Source: Clostridia bacterium
GTDB taxonomy: Bacteria; Bacillota; Clostridia; Christensenellales; CAG-1252
Assembly (NCBI GenBank): GCA_017615495.1
Contig: JAGAAA010000046.1
Coordinates: forward strand, 1 to 13,111
DNA: 13,111 nt
Direction: 5' to 3'
Made by a program: the position numbers and the translations under genes. Below the pieces are notes generated by a model that made no database searches, was not told the DNA's origin, and saw only the letters and a list, made by a program, of their open reading frames with translations. Shown piece after piece: positions 1 to 7,022 of the stretch (position 1 is its first letter; every line of letters starts with the position of its first letter).

Positions 1-1250
1 CATGCCGGTGGTCGCGTTCGATTTTGACTAAACCACTCGGTATCCTTTAGCAAGGTATTGTTGTTGGAGCAAGTTACCGTAACGTTGCCGCCCGAACTCA
101 GCACCGTGATGTTGCCGTTCATCGAGGCAAAACCGACGTCCTCGTATTTGTTTTTCGTATCGTTAAATTGCACGCTCCCCACCGTGGTGACGTACACCTT
201 GTCAGTATAGGGAGCAACGCGGTCGATAAATTCCTGCGAGGGGAAAGTGTTTGCCTTTTCTTGTGTGTACTCTATGGATCCCGCGCAACAGCAAACGCAA
301 ACCATCTTGGGCTTGATTACGGAAAGCAAAGCGTCATTTGAAGACGTCCCCGAGCCATGATGCCCCGCTTTGTACATTTCCACTTCGGGGAGATCGTTGC
401 TTTCAACCAAAGATTTCTCGCCGTCTTTCTCAAGATCTCCCGTAAACAAATAATGCTTGTCACCATGCGTAAACAGCACGCAAACGGAATAATTGTTTTC
501 TTTTGTTGCTTTCTGCTCATAATACTTTTGGTAGAGAATGCTCATGCTCATCCCTTCCCCAAGCACATATGTTCTTTGCGCGCCGTTCTGATTATTCCAA
601 CATTCAAGCGCCGTATAGCATTTTGCTCCCGCTGCCACTTCTTCATTTCGCGCCGTCAGATAATTGGCATAAAGCGTGGGATTCCCTTTTGCCGTTTCCA
701 ATCCTTGGTTTGTCTTTACAAATTCTATAATTGTTTCGCATTCAAATCTGCGGAAGATACCATCGTTTTGTTTTGTGTTCACGAACCCTTCAATATGATC
801 TTGGTGCGCGTGCGTAGCGATCACGTATTCCAATTTGCCGTCGGTGCAGTACTTGTTGACCTCGGTAGCGATGTCATCCGCGCTGTCCTGACGAGAGCCC
901 GCGTCGATCAAGATGTCCACGTCGCCCGCCTTAATATAGGTGCTGTCGCCGGTATAGTTGTTGCCCAATTCAAGGAAGTGGAAGGAGAGATCTTTGTCGC
1001 CGTAGGTGCCCGCCTTGGGCGGATCGTTGCCACCCACGCTGTTATTTTGCTCCACCTTGAAAAGCGAATCGACGAAGTCGTGCACCGTGTCGACTTTGAA
1101 GTAAAGCACGACGCCCACCGCGATAACGATCACGAGAATGACCACGATCGCTATGACTAAGCTCGGGTGCTTCTTTGCCGCCTTGACCGCCCTTTTCGCT
1201 GATTTTTTCGCCGTTTTCTTTACCTTTCTTTCGGGTTCTTTACTTGCCAT
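1..1250 (-). CDS. Membrane-anchored MBL-fold (ComEC/Rec2-type) protein, C-terminus cut by window edge
   Basis: I translated this by hand from the ATG at 1250; the frame is open for 416 codons to the window edge. A Lys/Arg-rich N-terminus (about residues 4-28) precedes one hydrophobic helix (about 31-51), so the protein is likely held in the membrane with its catalytic domain outside. Metallo-beta-lactamase motifs appear in order: the strand ending D116-A-G, THAHQDH at 146-152 (HxHxDH metal site), FTGD at 269-272 and GHHGS at 296-300. This order is that of the MBL domain of ComEC/Rec2 competence proteins and their stand-alone relatives. The YGHP motif often found near the end is replaced by NTFPSQ. 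There is no ComEC channel region, so a role in DNA uptake is not implied; a secreted hydrolase, possibly acting on nucleic acid or phosphodiesters, is inference. AGAGG lies 7 nt before the ATG. The preceding 300 nt is a hairpin array. Confidence 0.85.
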   Translation of the reverse strand, partial: MASKEPERKVKKTAKKSAKRAVKAAKKHPSLVIAIVVILVIVIAVGVVLYFKVDTVHDFVDSLFKVEQNNSVGGNDPPKAGTYGDKDLSFHFLELGNNYTGDSTYIKAGDVDILIDAGSRQDSADDIATEVNKYCTDGKLEYVIATHAHQDHIEGFVNTKQNDGIFRRFECETIIEFVKTNQGLETAKGNPTLYANYLTARNEEVAAGAKCYTALECWNNQNGAQRTYVLGEGMSMSILYQKYYEQKATKENNYSVCVLFTHGDKHYLFTGDLEKDGEKSLVESNDLPEVEMYKAGHHGSGTSSNDALLSVIKPKMVCVCCCAGSIEYTQEKANTFPSQEFIDRVAPYTDKVYVTTVGSVQFNDTKNKYEDVGFASMNGNITVLSSGGNVTVTCSNNNTLLKDTEWFSQNRTRPPA

Positions 1251-1267
1251 ACTGTGTCCTCTTTTTT

Positions 1268-1562
1268 TGTTATGAAGGGAAGTCCCTTTGCTTTGCAATG
1301 AAGCTCCTTACTCTTAGTACGGAGTGAAGTTTGACTTCGTCAAGTGAAGTTATTCGCGTTCCGCGAATAGTGAAGCTTGCTCCTTTGGCGCAAGTTGCGA
1401 GTCACTTCGTTCCAAAAGCATTTCGATTTCTATTGTTTCGTCCTTTTCGTCGAGCGCCGCTCGACACTTCACGTTTCCGAAGGAAACACTTCACGCCTCG
1501 CATTTAGCGAGGTCCTTCACGTGTGCGACAAGCATCCTTCACGTGCGTCGTCGCACTTCCCG
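1268..1562. repeat. Array of about ten short hairpins separated by GTGAAG / CTTCAC spacers
   Basis: This gene-free stretch is filled by small inverted repeats between copies of one hexamer. On the plus strand (A/G)TGAAG starts at 1272, 1298, 1324, 1344 and 1370 (steps of 26, 26, 20, 26). Then the orientation flips: CTTCAC starts at 1467, 1489, 1515 and 1537 (steps of 22, 26, 22), with a CACTTC at 1403. The segments between are hairpins with unrelated stems, for example TATTCGCG-TTC-CGCGAATA, TTGAC-TTC-GTCAA, GTTTCC-GAA-GGAAAC and GTCGAGC-GCC-GCTCGAC. Stems are 5-8 bp with loops mostly of 3 nt, often TTC when read with GTGAAG forward. About 60 nt in the middle (1408-1450) lacks hairpins. The array fills the gap between the metallopeptidase stop and the RBS of the MBL gene. 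No T-run follows, so it is not a plain terminator. I do not recognise a named family. Confidence 0.85.
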
Positions 1563-4500
1563 CTACGCCAATCGCCTATCCGCAAAAAGGAACTTGCCCG
1601 TAAAGAAGGGCGAGAGCGTTTCGTACTCCCTTTGGAACGCCTTGGCAAGGCATTCTGCCTTCTTCCTAAGCGTGGTGCCCTCCGTCATGGGGATGACCGC
1701 GGCGCGGAAGGTCGCCGCAATGGAAACGGTCTCCGCCGTATCCTCCATCACGTTCTTGCGGGAATATGCCGTGAAGAAACAGCTGTTGGTCTCATCGTAG
1801 CGAGAGTTGACGCCGTAGACGCGCTCGGTGGAGCCGTAAGAACTCTTGTAATCCAACCCGTAGTTGTAGCTCTTGAGTTCGGTCTCAAACGCCGTGCGCG
1901 TGCTCTTGGCGAAATTGTAGTGGAATACGTGCGTGAATTCGTGCAACATAATGTTGAAATAACTGCTGTAATTCACGCCGCGAAGATCGGTGCCGAAGGT
2001 AGCGAACCAAACGTTGTTTGAATCGCTGGTCAAACCGAGGATGACGCTGCCCGAGCCCGAAGTAATGGACTTACAGAGGTAAATATTCACCTTGCCGTTG
2101 CGGGCGCCGAGCTCGTTCCAGCAGTTTTTGGGCATCATCGACATCGTGTACATCAAGAAGTTGGCTTGCTGCATCAAAACGGTGGCGTCGGTTTGTTGTT
2201 CCATCAAATAACGGCTGCTCTTGTTCTTGTTCTTATAGGGATTGTAAAGGTTCGTGCCGTAGTAGACCGAAACGCCATAGAAGCGCGAAAGCTTATCGGT
2301 AATATCCGAGATCGTGCCCACGTAAACGGCGCTCAAACTGCTGACTTCGCCGGTGGCGGAAACGTAGTGAGTGCCACGGATGGTTTTTGCGTTGACCGCG
2401 GGATAGGGCATGCCGTTTTCACCCCTGGCGCCGGTCACGCCCGAAGTCTTGGTCACGTCGTAACCGTTTAACCCCGCAAGGGAGCCTGCCGTACCGCCCG
2501 CCCCACCGATGCCGGCGTTGCCGGGAACGGCAGTGACCAAACCGGAACGGAAATACACGTTGTAGGCATAGATGGCGGAGCCGCTGTCGCCGCCGTTGCC
2601 ACCGTCGCCGCCCGCGCCGGAAACGTAAGCAAAGCTTCCGTCGTAAGCTGCGTCCGCGCCTTTGCCGCCCGCCGTACCGTTGACGCCGCTGCCTGCGGCG
2701 ACGGTCAACCTACCCTGCCCCGTAAAGGTCAAGGAATAGCCGCTGACTGCCGTGCCGCCCGTCGTGCCGCGGTAACCGGGCATGCCCGAACGGCGCATCA
2801 TCTCTTGATTGGAGCCGGAAGAATATCCGTTGTTCCAAACGCCGTCGATCTGCTGCCAAGTGTTGTCTATGTAATAGGGGCTATCCGCGCGAATGAGGTT
2901 TTGCCCTTTGAGGACCACCTCCGTTTCGCCCGAGGAGCCGAAGTCAAACACCGTACCGCCTAGTCCTTGCGTGGCAATGGTGCCGAAGTTCCACAAGGTG
3001 ACAGAGCGTTCCGACGTGTTTCTGAAATAGAAGTAGAGGTCCTTGTACGCCGTTTCATCGGTGCCGTCGTAACAGCCTTCAAGCACGAGGTCAACCACTT
3101 CGTAAGGGACGATGACGGTCAAACACCCCGCGTTCATCACGGGAGGAAGCACCATCCACACCCCGGCGTTCTCGCCGTAAACGGCGAGGCTCACGTTGGA
3201 CCAATTTTGGTAAACGCGCCTGACATACCTGCCGCTGACCGTGATCTCGATCTCGTTACTGACCGTGCCGTCGTCACTTTCCGCAACCACTTTTACCGTG
3301 CCGATATCGGCGCCGTCTTTGACGGTGACCACGTTGCCGTTGATCACGACGAGGTCCGCGCCGAGCGTCGCGCGATAATGCACTTCTTGCTGCACGCCCG
3401 CCGGAACGGTTTGATGCGAGAACGTCACGGAATCACCGCTTCTTAAATACTCAAGAGAGTCCGTCGTGGAAATGGAAAGCGCGGTCAAGACTTTGTTGCC
3501 AACCGTGTAAGAAACGGTGGTGAAAAGGTCCTCGTCCGCTTCGATCAGGAAGGTGATCTCCGCCCCTTGCGGCGCGGCGGCCGTCACGCGGAAGGTCTCC
3601 CCGCCGTTCCATTCAACGTAATCCTCCCCTTCCACGAGGGAAACGGAGATGGTGGAACGGTCCGCCGACTCGGGATAGAGCGTATATTCGATGGTCTTAT
3701 CCGCGCCGGGGACGACGATGCCGCCGCTGCGCGCGATGATCTGCTCCGCCGCGGGGTACCCGACCACGAGCGTTTGCTTGGCCTCCTTGACGCCGGAACG
3801 CGCCACCAAGACCACCTCGGCGCCCATGGGGGCTTCGTCCGAGAGGATAAGCGCCATCTGCGCAAGGTCGATCTCCGCAATGGCGGACCCTTTTTCAAGG
3901 GAGAATTCAATGGGATAGGTGCTTTCGGCGGGAGATTTGGTTGCAACAAAAGGCAAACTTTCGCCGGGAAGAGCGCGGCTCCTCGCCAACGTCAAATACA
4001 ACTCGCGCGTTTGCGTGGTGGTGACCGTAAGGTGTTTTTCTTCCGAAGAAACGCCGCCGGCGGTTGCCTTGACGACGATTTCGCCGCCATCCGCCGTATC
4101 GGAAACCTTCAAAAGATTGCCTTCAATGGTGGCGTCACCCGAAACGACGGTGTAAACGGGAAGAACGTTGATCTCCGCGGGGAGAACGTCCGCGCGAAGG
4201 GAAACAGTTTCGCCCGCTTCCACGCTATCGGCGCAGATCAGCGTTACGCTTTGGACGGGCTTGCCCGCCTCAACGGTGAATTCCTTAACGGCAGTCACGC
4301 CGTTTACCGTCAACTTGACGGAAAAGACGTCGCCGATCTTGGCGTCGTTTGAAATTACGAGGGTACAGTCCTCGATCGTGGCGACATCGCCCCCCGCGAT
4401 CACTTCAAAAAGGCAGACTTCCTTTTCGCACGCGGCGACGGCTCCCTTCTCCCCCGTGAAGGTAACTTCAAATGAAAAAGAGCCACCGACGGAGATCGTC

Positions 4501-4628
4501 TCCTTGACGGAAAAATCCACTTCCACCTTCTCCTTGCCTTCGCAAGCGCAAGCAAAGAAAACGCAAAGCGCAACAAGCAATATGGCAAGCGCAACAAGCG
4601 CCGATTTTTTGAATATCTTCGATGCCAT
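1563..4628 (-). CDS. Large exported zinc metallopeptidase with Ig-like repeats and glycine-rich region
   Basis: A 1021-residue protein with a basic N-terminus and hydrophobic stretch (about 8-28) ending in FFACAC. Cys27 or Cys29 could be a lipidation site, though neither fits the lipobox well. From about residue 33 to 466 there are roughly five beta-rich segments of 80-90 residues resembling bacterial Ig-like (Big_2-type) domains. Residues about 466-600 are beta-rich and unassigned. About 600-745 is glycine-rich with GGNGG and GGAGG runs. The C-terminal part (about 770-1015) has HEFTH at 896-900, followed by VMEDTAE (E962 to E966), the HExxH plus downstream glutamate pattern of gluzincin zinc peptidases. 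An extracellular or surface protease is the likely role; its substrate is unknown. The ATG at 4628 gives an intact signal peptide but has no Shine-Dalgarno. The fold assignment of the middle region is uncertain. Confidence 0.85.
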   Translation of the reverse strand: MASKIFKKSALVALAILLVALCVFFACACEGKEKVEVDFSVKETISVGGSFSFEVTFTGEKGAVAACEKEVCLFEVIAGGDVATIEDCTLVISNDAKIGDVFSVKLTVNGVTAVKEFTVEAGKPVQSVTLICADSVEAGETVSLRADVLPAEINVLPVYTVVSGDATIEGNLLKVSDTADGGEIVVKATAGGVSSEEKHLTVTTTQTRELYLTLARSRALPGESLPFVATKSPAESTYPIEFSLEKGSAIAEIDLAQMALILSDEAPMGAEVVLVARSGVKEAKQTLVVGYPAAEQIIARSGGIVVPGADKTIEYTLYPESADRSTISVSLVEGEDYVEWNGGETFRVTAAAPQGAEITFLIEADEDLFTTVSYTVGNKVLTALSISTTDSLEYLRSGDSVTFSHQTVPAGVQQEVHYRATLGADLVVINGNVVTVKDGADIGTVKVVAESDDGTVSNEIEITVSGRYVRRVYQNWSNVSLAVYGENAGVWMVLPPVMNAGCLTVIVPYEVVDLVLEGCYDGTDETAYKDLYFYFRNTSERSVTLWNFGTIATQGLGGTVFDFGSSGETEVVLKGQNLIRADSPYYIDNTWQQIDGVWNNGYSSGSNQEMMRRSGMPGYRGTTGGTAVSGYSLTFTGQGRLTVAAGSGVNGTAGGKGADAAYDGSFAYVSGAGGDGGNGGDSGSAIYAYNVYFRSGLVTAVPGNAGIGGAGGTAGSLAGLNGYDVTKTSGVTGARGENGMPYPAVNAKTIRGTHYVSATGEVSSLSAVYVGTISDITDKLSRFYGVSVYYGTNLYNPYKNKNKSSRYLMEQQTDATVLMQQANFLMYTMSMMPKNCWNELGARNGKVNIYLCKSITSGSGSVILGLTSDSNNVWFATFGTDLRGVNYSSYFNIMLHEFTHVFHYNFAKSTRTAFETELKSYNYGLDYKSSYGSTERVYGVNSRYDETNSCFFTAYSRKNVMEDTAETVSIAATFRAAVIPMTEGTTLRKKAECLAKAFQREYETLSPFFTGKFLFADRRLA

Positions 4629-4634
4629 ACGATA

Positions 4635-4640
4635 ATTATA
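4635..4640 (-). promoter_or_regulatory. Candidate -10 box (TATAAT) directly before the metallopeptidase ATG
   Basis: A perfect TATAAT lies 6 nt upstream of the start codon, so the usual start point would fall on or beside the A of ATG, giving a leaderless message. No Shine-Dalgarno precedes the ATG. The -35 region at a 17-nt spacing (CATCAA, 4658-4663) is poor, which lowers confidence. A small inverted repeat (TACTTT-GAA-AAAGTA) sits just upstream of the box. Confidence 0.4.
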
Positions 4641-4694
4641 CTACTTTTTCAAAGTATTTGATGAAAAAATTAACGAAATATAATCCCGCGCAGG

Positions 4695-5792
4695 TTATTC
4701 CCGCGCGCGCTGATCCTCGGCGTCCGCTTGCTCCGCACCCGTGCCCTCCTTTTCAACAACGGGTTCGGGGCCTTCCGTAAGCGCTTCGACCACCGCTTCC
4801 ACGACGGTCTCCTCTTCCTTGGCAACGGCTTTGGAAATATGCGCGTCGTTTTTCTTGTGCTCACGCGCCAGCGCGGCGTACGCCGCTTCAAACGCCTTTT
4901 TATCTATGGCGTTTTTGTTTTCGCTTTCGACCAAACTTTTTACATACGCTTCGGCGTTGAGTTGAACGCAAATGATGGTTATAACAAAGATGGCAAAGGA
5001 AACGTACATGCTCACGAGTTCGTTTGTCAAAAGGCTGATGCCGGTATAAACGATCGCCGCAATAACAAACTCTATCAAAGTTAGAATGGGGATTTCAAAC
5101 AGGTTTTTCACGCTCATGACCTTTTTTAACGGGATCTTTTTGTACCCATGCACAAGGTACGCCTCAAAGAAAGAGACCGCGCCGTACAGCGCCACGGTCA
5201 AAAGGAAGGCGAGCGCCGCGTACTGTTGGGTTTTGGAGATCAGCCATACGCCAAAAGCGATGACCGTAACGTTGAGCACGGTCTTTACGATACTGTTTAA
5301 CAGCGCCTTGAAAACGGAACGCTTGGCAACGTCGTGACGGATCAAGGAACGCGTTACGAAATACCCCAAAAGTCCGCCGAGCGCCGCCAAAAACACCCCC
5401 ACCGCAAGGGAGGTTGCCACCTTGCCCACCGTTTCGCCCACCAGCGTTTCAAACTGCGCGGCGACGGAGGAGGTATCCCCCAACGCGGCTTCCGCCGCGC
5501 GGCGCAACAGATCACCTAAGTACTCTTTGGAAAAAACTTCTTGCACCACCGCTTGCGGATGCGCCCAGTCTAAAGATTGCAAGGAAAGAAGCAACGTTCG
5601 CTTTACCGCGTCCCAATCAAAGGACATCTCGCCCATCATTTTTGCCACGCCGGTGATAAATTCCTTGATGGCGTTAATGCTCATAGGCACCATAATGGAA
5701 AGCCCCGCCACAATTCCCAGCGACAACGCCCCCAACGGGACAAAAAAGAACCGATAACTTTTGAAATAATTCTTCAAACCAAGAGTGATCAT
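4695..5792 (-). CDS. Polytopic membrane protein of unknown function with acidic C-terminal tail
   Basis: I do not recognise the family of this 365-residue protein. Hydrophobic segments at about 13-37, 123-147, 166-187, 190-212, 231-252 and 258-277 suggest six membrane helices, with a roughly 85-residue loop between the first two. From about 285 the chain becomes charged and then rich in Glu, Val and Ala to the end (KEEETVVEAVVEALTEG and following), probably a cytoplasmic disordered tail. Its stop lies 66 nt before the metallopeptidase start, so the two might be co-transcribed, although that gene appears to have its own -10 box. The ATG at 5792 has only AAGG one base upstream, too close for a normal ribosome-binding site. 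The start follows from the reading frame and the promoter position. Confidence 0.75.
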   Translation of the reverse strand: MITLGLKNYFKSYRFFFVPLGALSLGIVAGLSIMVPMSINAIKEFITGVAKMMGEMSFDWDAVKRTLLLSLQSLDWAHPQAVVQEVFSKEYLGDLLRRAAEAALGDTSSVAAQFETLVGETVGKVATSLAVGVFLAALGGLLGYFVTRSLIRHDVAKRSVFKALLNSIVKTVLNVTVIAFGVWLISKTQQYAALAFLLTVALYGAVSFFEAYLVHGYKKIPLKKVMSVKNLFEIPILTLIEFVIAAIVYTGISLLTNELVSMYVSFAIFVITIICVQLNAEAYVKSLVESENKNAIDKKAFEAAYAALAREHKKNDAHISKAVAKEEETVVEAVVEALTEGPEPVVEKEGTGAEQADAEDQRARE

Positions 5793-5797
5793 ACCTT

Positions 5798-5826
5798 ATG
5801 ATAGCACAACTATCAAAAAAATTCAA
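5798..5826 (-). promoter_or_regulatory. Candidate promoter of the six-helix membrane protein gene, with overlapping inverted repeat
   Basis: A -35 box TTGAAT (5821-5826) and a -10 box TATCAT (5798-5803) are separated by exactly 17 nt. The -10 box ends 5 nt before the ATG, so transcription would start at or next to the start codon. A 6-bp inverted repeat, TGATAG (5799-5804) with CTATCA (5810-5815), overlaps the -10 box and could be an operator. Confidence 0.45.
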
Positions 5827-5885
5827 TATCCCTCACAAGCAAATTGAAAATGCGAAACGTCTCGTTTTTCCACCTTGAGCGCAAT

Positions 5886-5926
5886 AAAAAACGCGCAGGC
5901 ACGCACTTGTTGCACGTAACTGCGCG
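5886..5926 (-). terminator. Rho-independent terminator of the purine operon
   Basis: The arms 5892-5898 and 5920-5926 pair over 7 bp (CGCGCAG with CTGCGCG) around a further partly paired inner stem. On the minus strand the hairpin is followed at once by six U residues (5891-5886). It lies about 145 nt past the stop of the last permease gene and before the promoter of the next gene. The hairpin resembles the core of the structured repeats at 5952-6077 and 12495-12621: same arm length, same GC/AA internal loop and same total length. Confidence 0.8.
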
Positions 5927-5951
5927 AATTCATATGTTTTTACCTTACGAC

Positions 5952-6077
5952 CGCTGACCGCACGGAAGGGTTGAAGACAAACGCCCCGTGAGCGAGCGGG
6001 CGGGAGCGTACTCCTTGTACGTGACCGGTCGAGCGCGAGACGGTAGAGCCGTTTCGAGTCCTAACGTGCAGTCAGCG
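5952..6077. repeat. Structured repeat, copy B, overlapping a gene's stop codon
   Basis: An outer stem pairs 5952-5964 with 6065-6077 (12 of 13 positions). Then come a 2x2 internal loop (GA / AA) and a 4-bp stem (5967-5970 with 6059-6062). Inside are a short hairpin starting at 5971 and a core hairpin around GCGTACTCCTTGTACGT (6007-6023), flanked by CGGGC and CGAGCGCGA. The arrangement matches copy A at 12495-12621 almost step for step. The arm nearest the permease gene includes its TGA stop (6072-6074). The strand that acts is undecided: read on the minus strand it would be a 3' UTR element of the purine operon. Confidence 0.75.
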
Positions 6078-7022
6078 CTCTTCGCGGAAGTAGTTAAGAC
6101 CTAGAGATGCAGGAGGCTGCGCCTTCTTGCTTCCCAAAATACTCGTTGCGATCAACACCACGATGGTCATTGCATAAGGTAAGAGCTTTATAAGCTCAAT
6201 TTGCGCAAAGGTGATACCGTTAATGTAGCCCGCCGCAATATACAATCCACCAAAGATGATGGAGCCAAATATAGAAAGCGCGGGGCGCCACAAAGTAAAG
6301 ATAACCAGCGCGATGGAGAGCCAGCCGAAGCCTTCCAAGATGTACTCCCAGTTGCCGCCCATATAATCCATAATGGTAAACAGCCCGCCAAGAGCCGCAA
6401 TTGCCGAACCGACGATGGTTGCAACGTACTTATATCCCGTTACGTTAATACCTGCGGCATCTGCCGTTGCGGGGCTTTCGCCCACGGCACGAAGATGCAA
6501 GCCCAAACGCGTTCTGTTAAGAATAACCTGCGCAACTATGGCAATGATGATGGCTAAATAAACCAAAATGCCATGTGAAAGGAATATCTGCACAAACCAA
6601 TTGTCGCTGTCAATCGAAAAAAGCGTAGAATAAAACTGGCTTGCCTTACCGATGATCATAATTTCCGCTTTCACACGATTCATTAAATAACCTGCCAACC
6701 CTACGCCAAGGGTGGTCAGAGCAAGACCGGTTACGTTCTGATTAGCGCGAAGTGAAACAGTCAAAAAGCTGTAAAGCAGCCCCATCAATCCACCTGCAAC
6801 AATCGTTGTAAGGAACGGTAACAAAATCAAAAGCAAGGAAGAATATATTTTTGCTTTCAGCAAATAATATACGCTCAAACAACCAGCAGCGGCGCCAACA
6901 CTCATTACGCCCGGAATGCCAAGGTTAAGGTGCCCTGCCTTTTCGGTGATGATTTCACCTGTAGAGCCATAAAGGAAGGTTGCGCTAAGCCGGATTGCAC
7001 CGGACAAGAATGTCACTATCAT
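6072..7022 (-). CDS. ABC transporter permease (NupQ-like), purine nucleoside or base uptake
   Basis: A 316-residue integral membrane protein with about eight to nine hydrophobic segments, of the BPD_transp_2 (branched-chain/sugar/nucleoside) permease family. The N-terminal motif EKAGHLNLGIPG (27-38) corresponds to the conserved E-R-A-G-x-x-N-I-G-x-E-G segment of BMP-type nucleoside importers. It is the second of two permeases. Its ATG overlaps the previous gene's stop in ATGA, and AAGGAGG lies 7 nt upstream, so translation is coupled with strong initiation. Gene order (binding protein, ATPase, permease, permease) resembles nupNOPQ of B. subtilis, a guanosine importer, and the riboswitch upstream supports a purine substrate. 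The exact substrate cannot be read from sequence. Its stop codon lies inside structured repeat copy B. Confidence 0.92.
   Translation of the reverse strand: MIVTFLSGAIRLSATFLYGSTGEIITEKAGHLNLGIPGVMSVGAAAGCLSVYYLLKAKIYSSLLLILLPFLTTIVAGGLMGLLYSFLTVSLRANQNVTGLALTTLGVGLAGYLMNRVKAEIMIIGKASQFYSTLFSIDSDNWFVQIFLSHGILVYLAIIIAIVAQVILNRTRLGLHLRAVGESPATADAAGINVTGYKYVATIVGSAIAALGGLFTIMDYMGGNWEYILEGFGWLSIALVIFTLWRPALSIFGSIIFGGLYIAAGYINGITFAQIELIKLLPYAMTIVVLIATSILGSKKAQPPASLGLNYFREER

Noticed and set aside
357..1160. Plus-strand open frame opposite the MBL-fold gene
   Set aside because: The minus-strand frame carries all MBL motifs in order; the plus-strand frame is its antisense shadow.
1268..1562. CRISPR array
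   Set aside because: The repeated unit is only about 6 nt and the intervening segments are self-complementary hairpins, not unrelated spacers; no cas gene is present.
1377..2021. Plus-strand open frame across the hairpin array and metallopeptidase 3' end
   Set aside because: It overlaps a well-supported minus-strand gene and the hairpin array; its translation resembles no protein and it has no ribosome-binding site.
6040..6062. tRNA-like pieces (GGTAGAGC followed by TTCGAGTCC)
   Set aside because: The D-loop-like and T-loop-like words are only a few bases apart, with no anticodon arm or acceptor stem; they lie inside structured repeat copy B.
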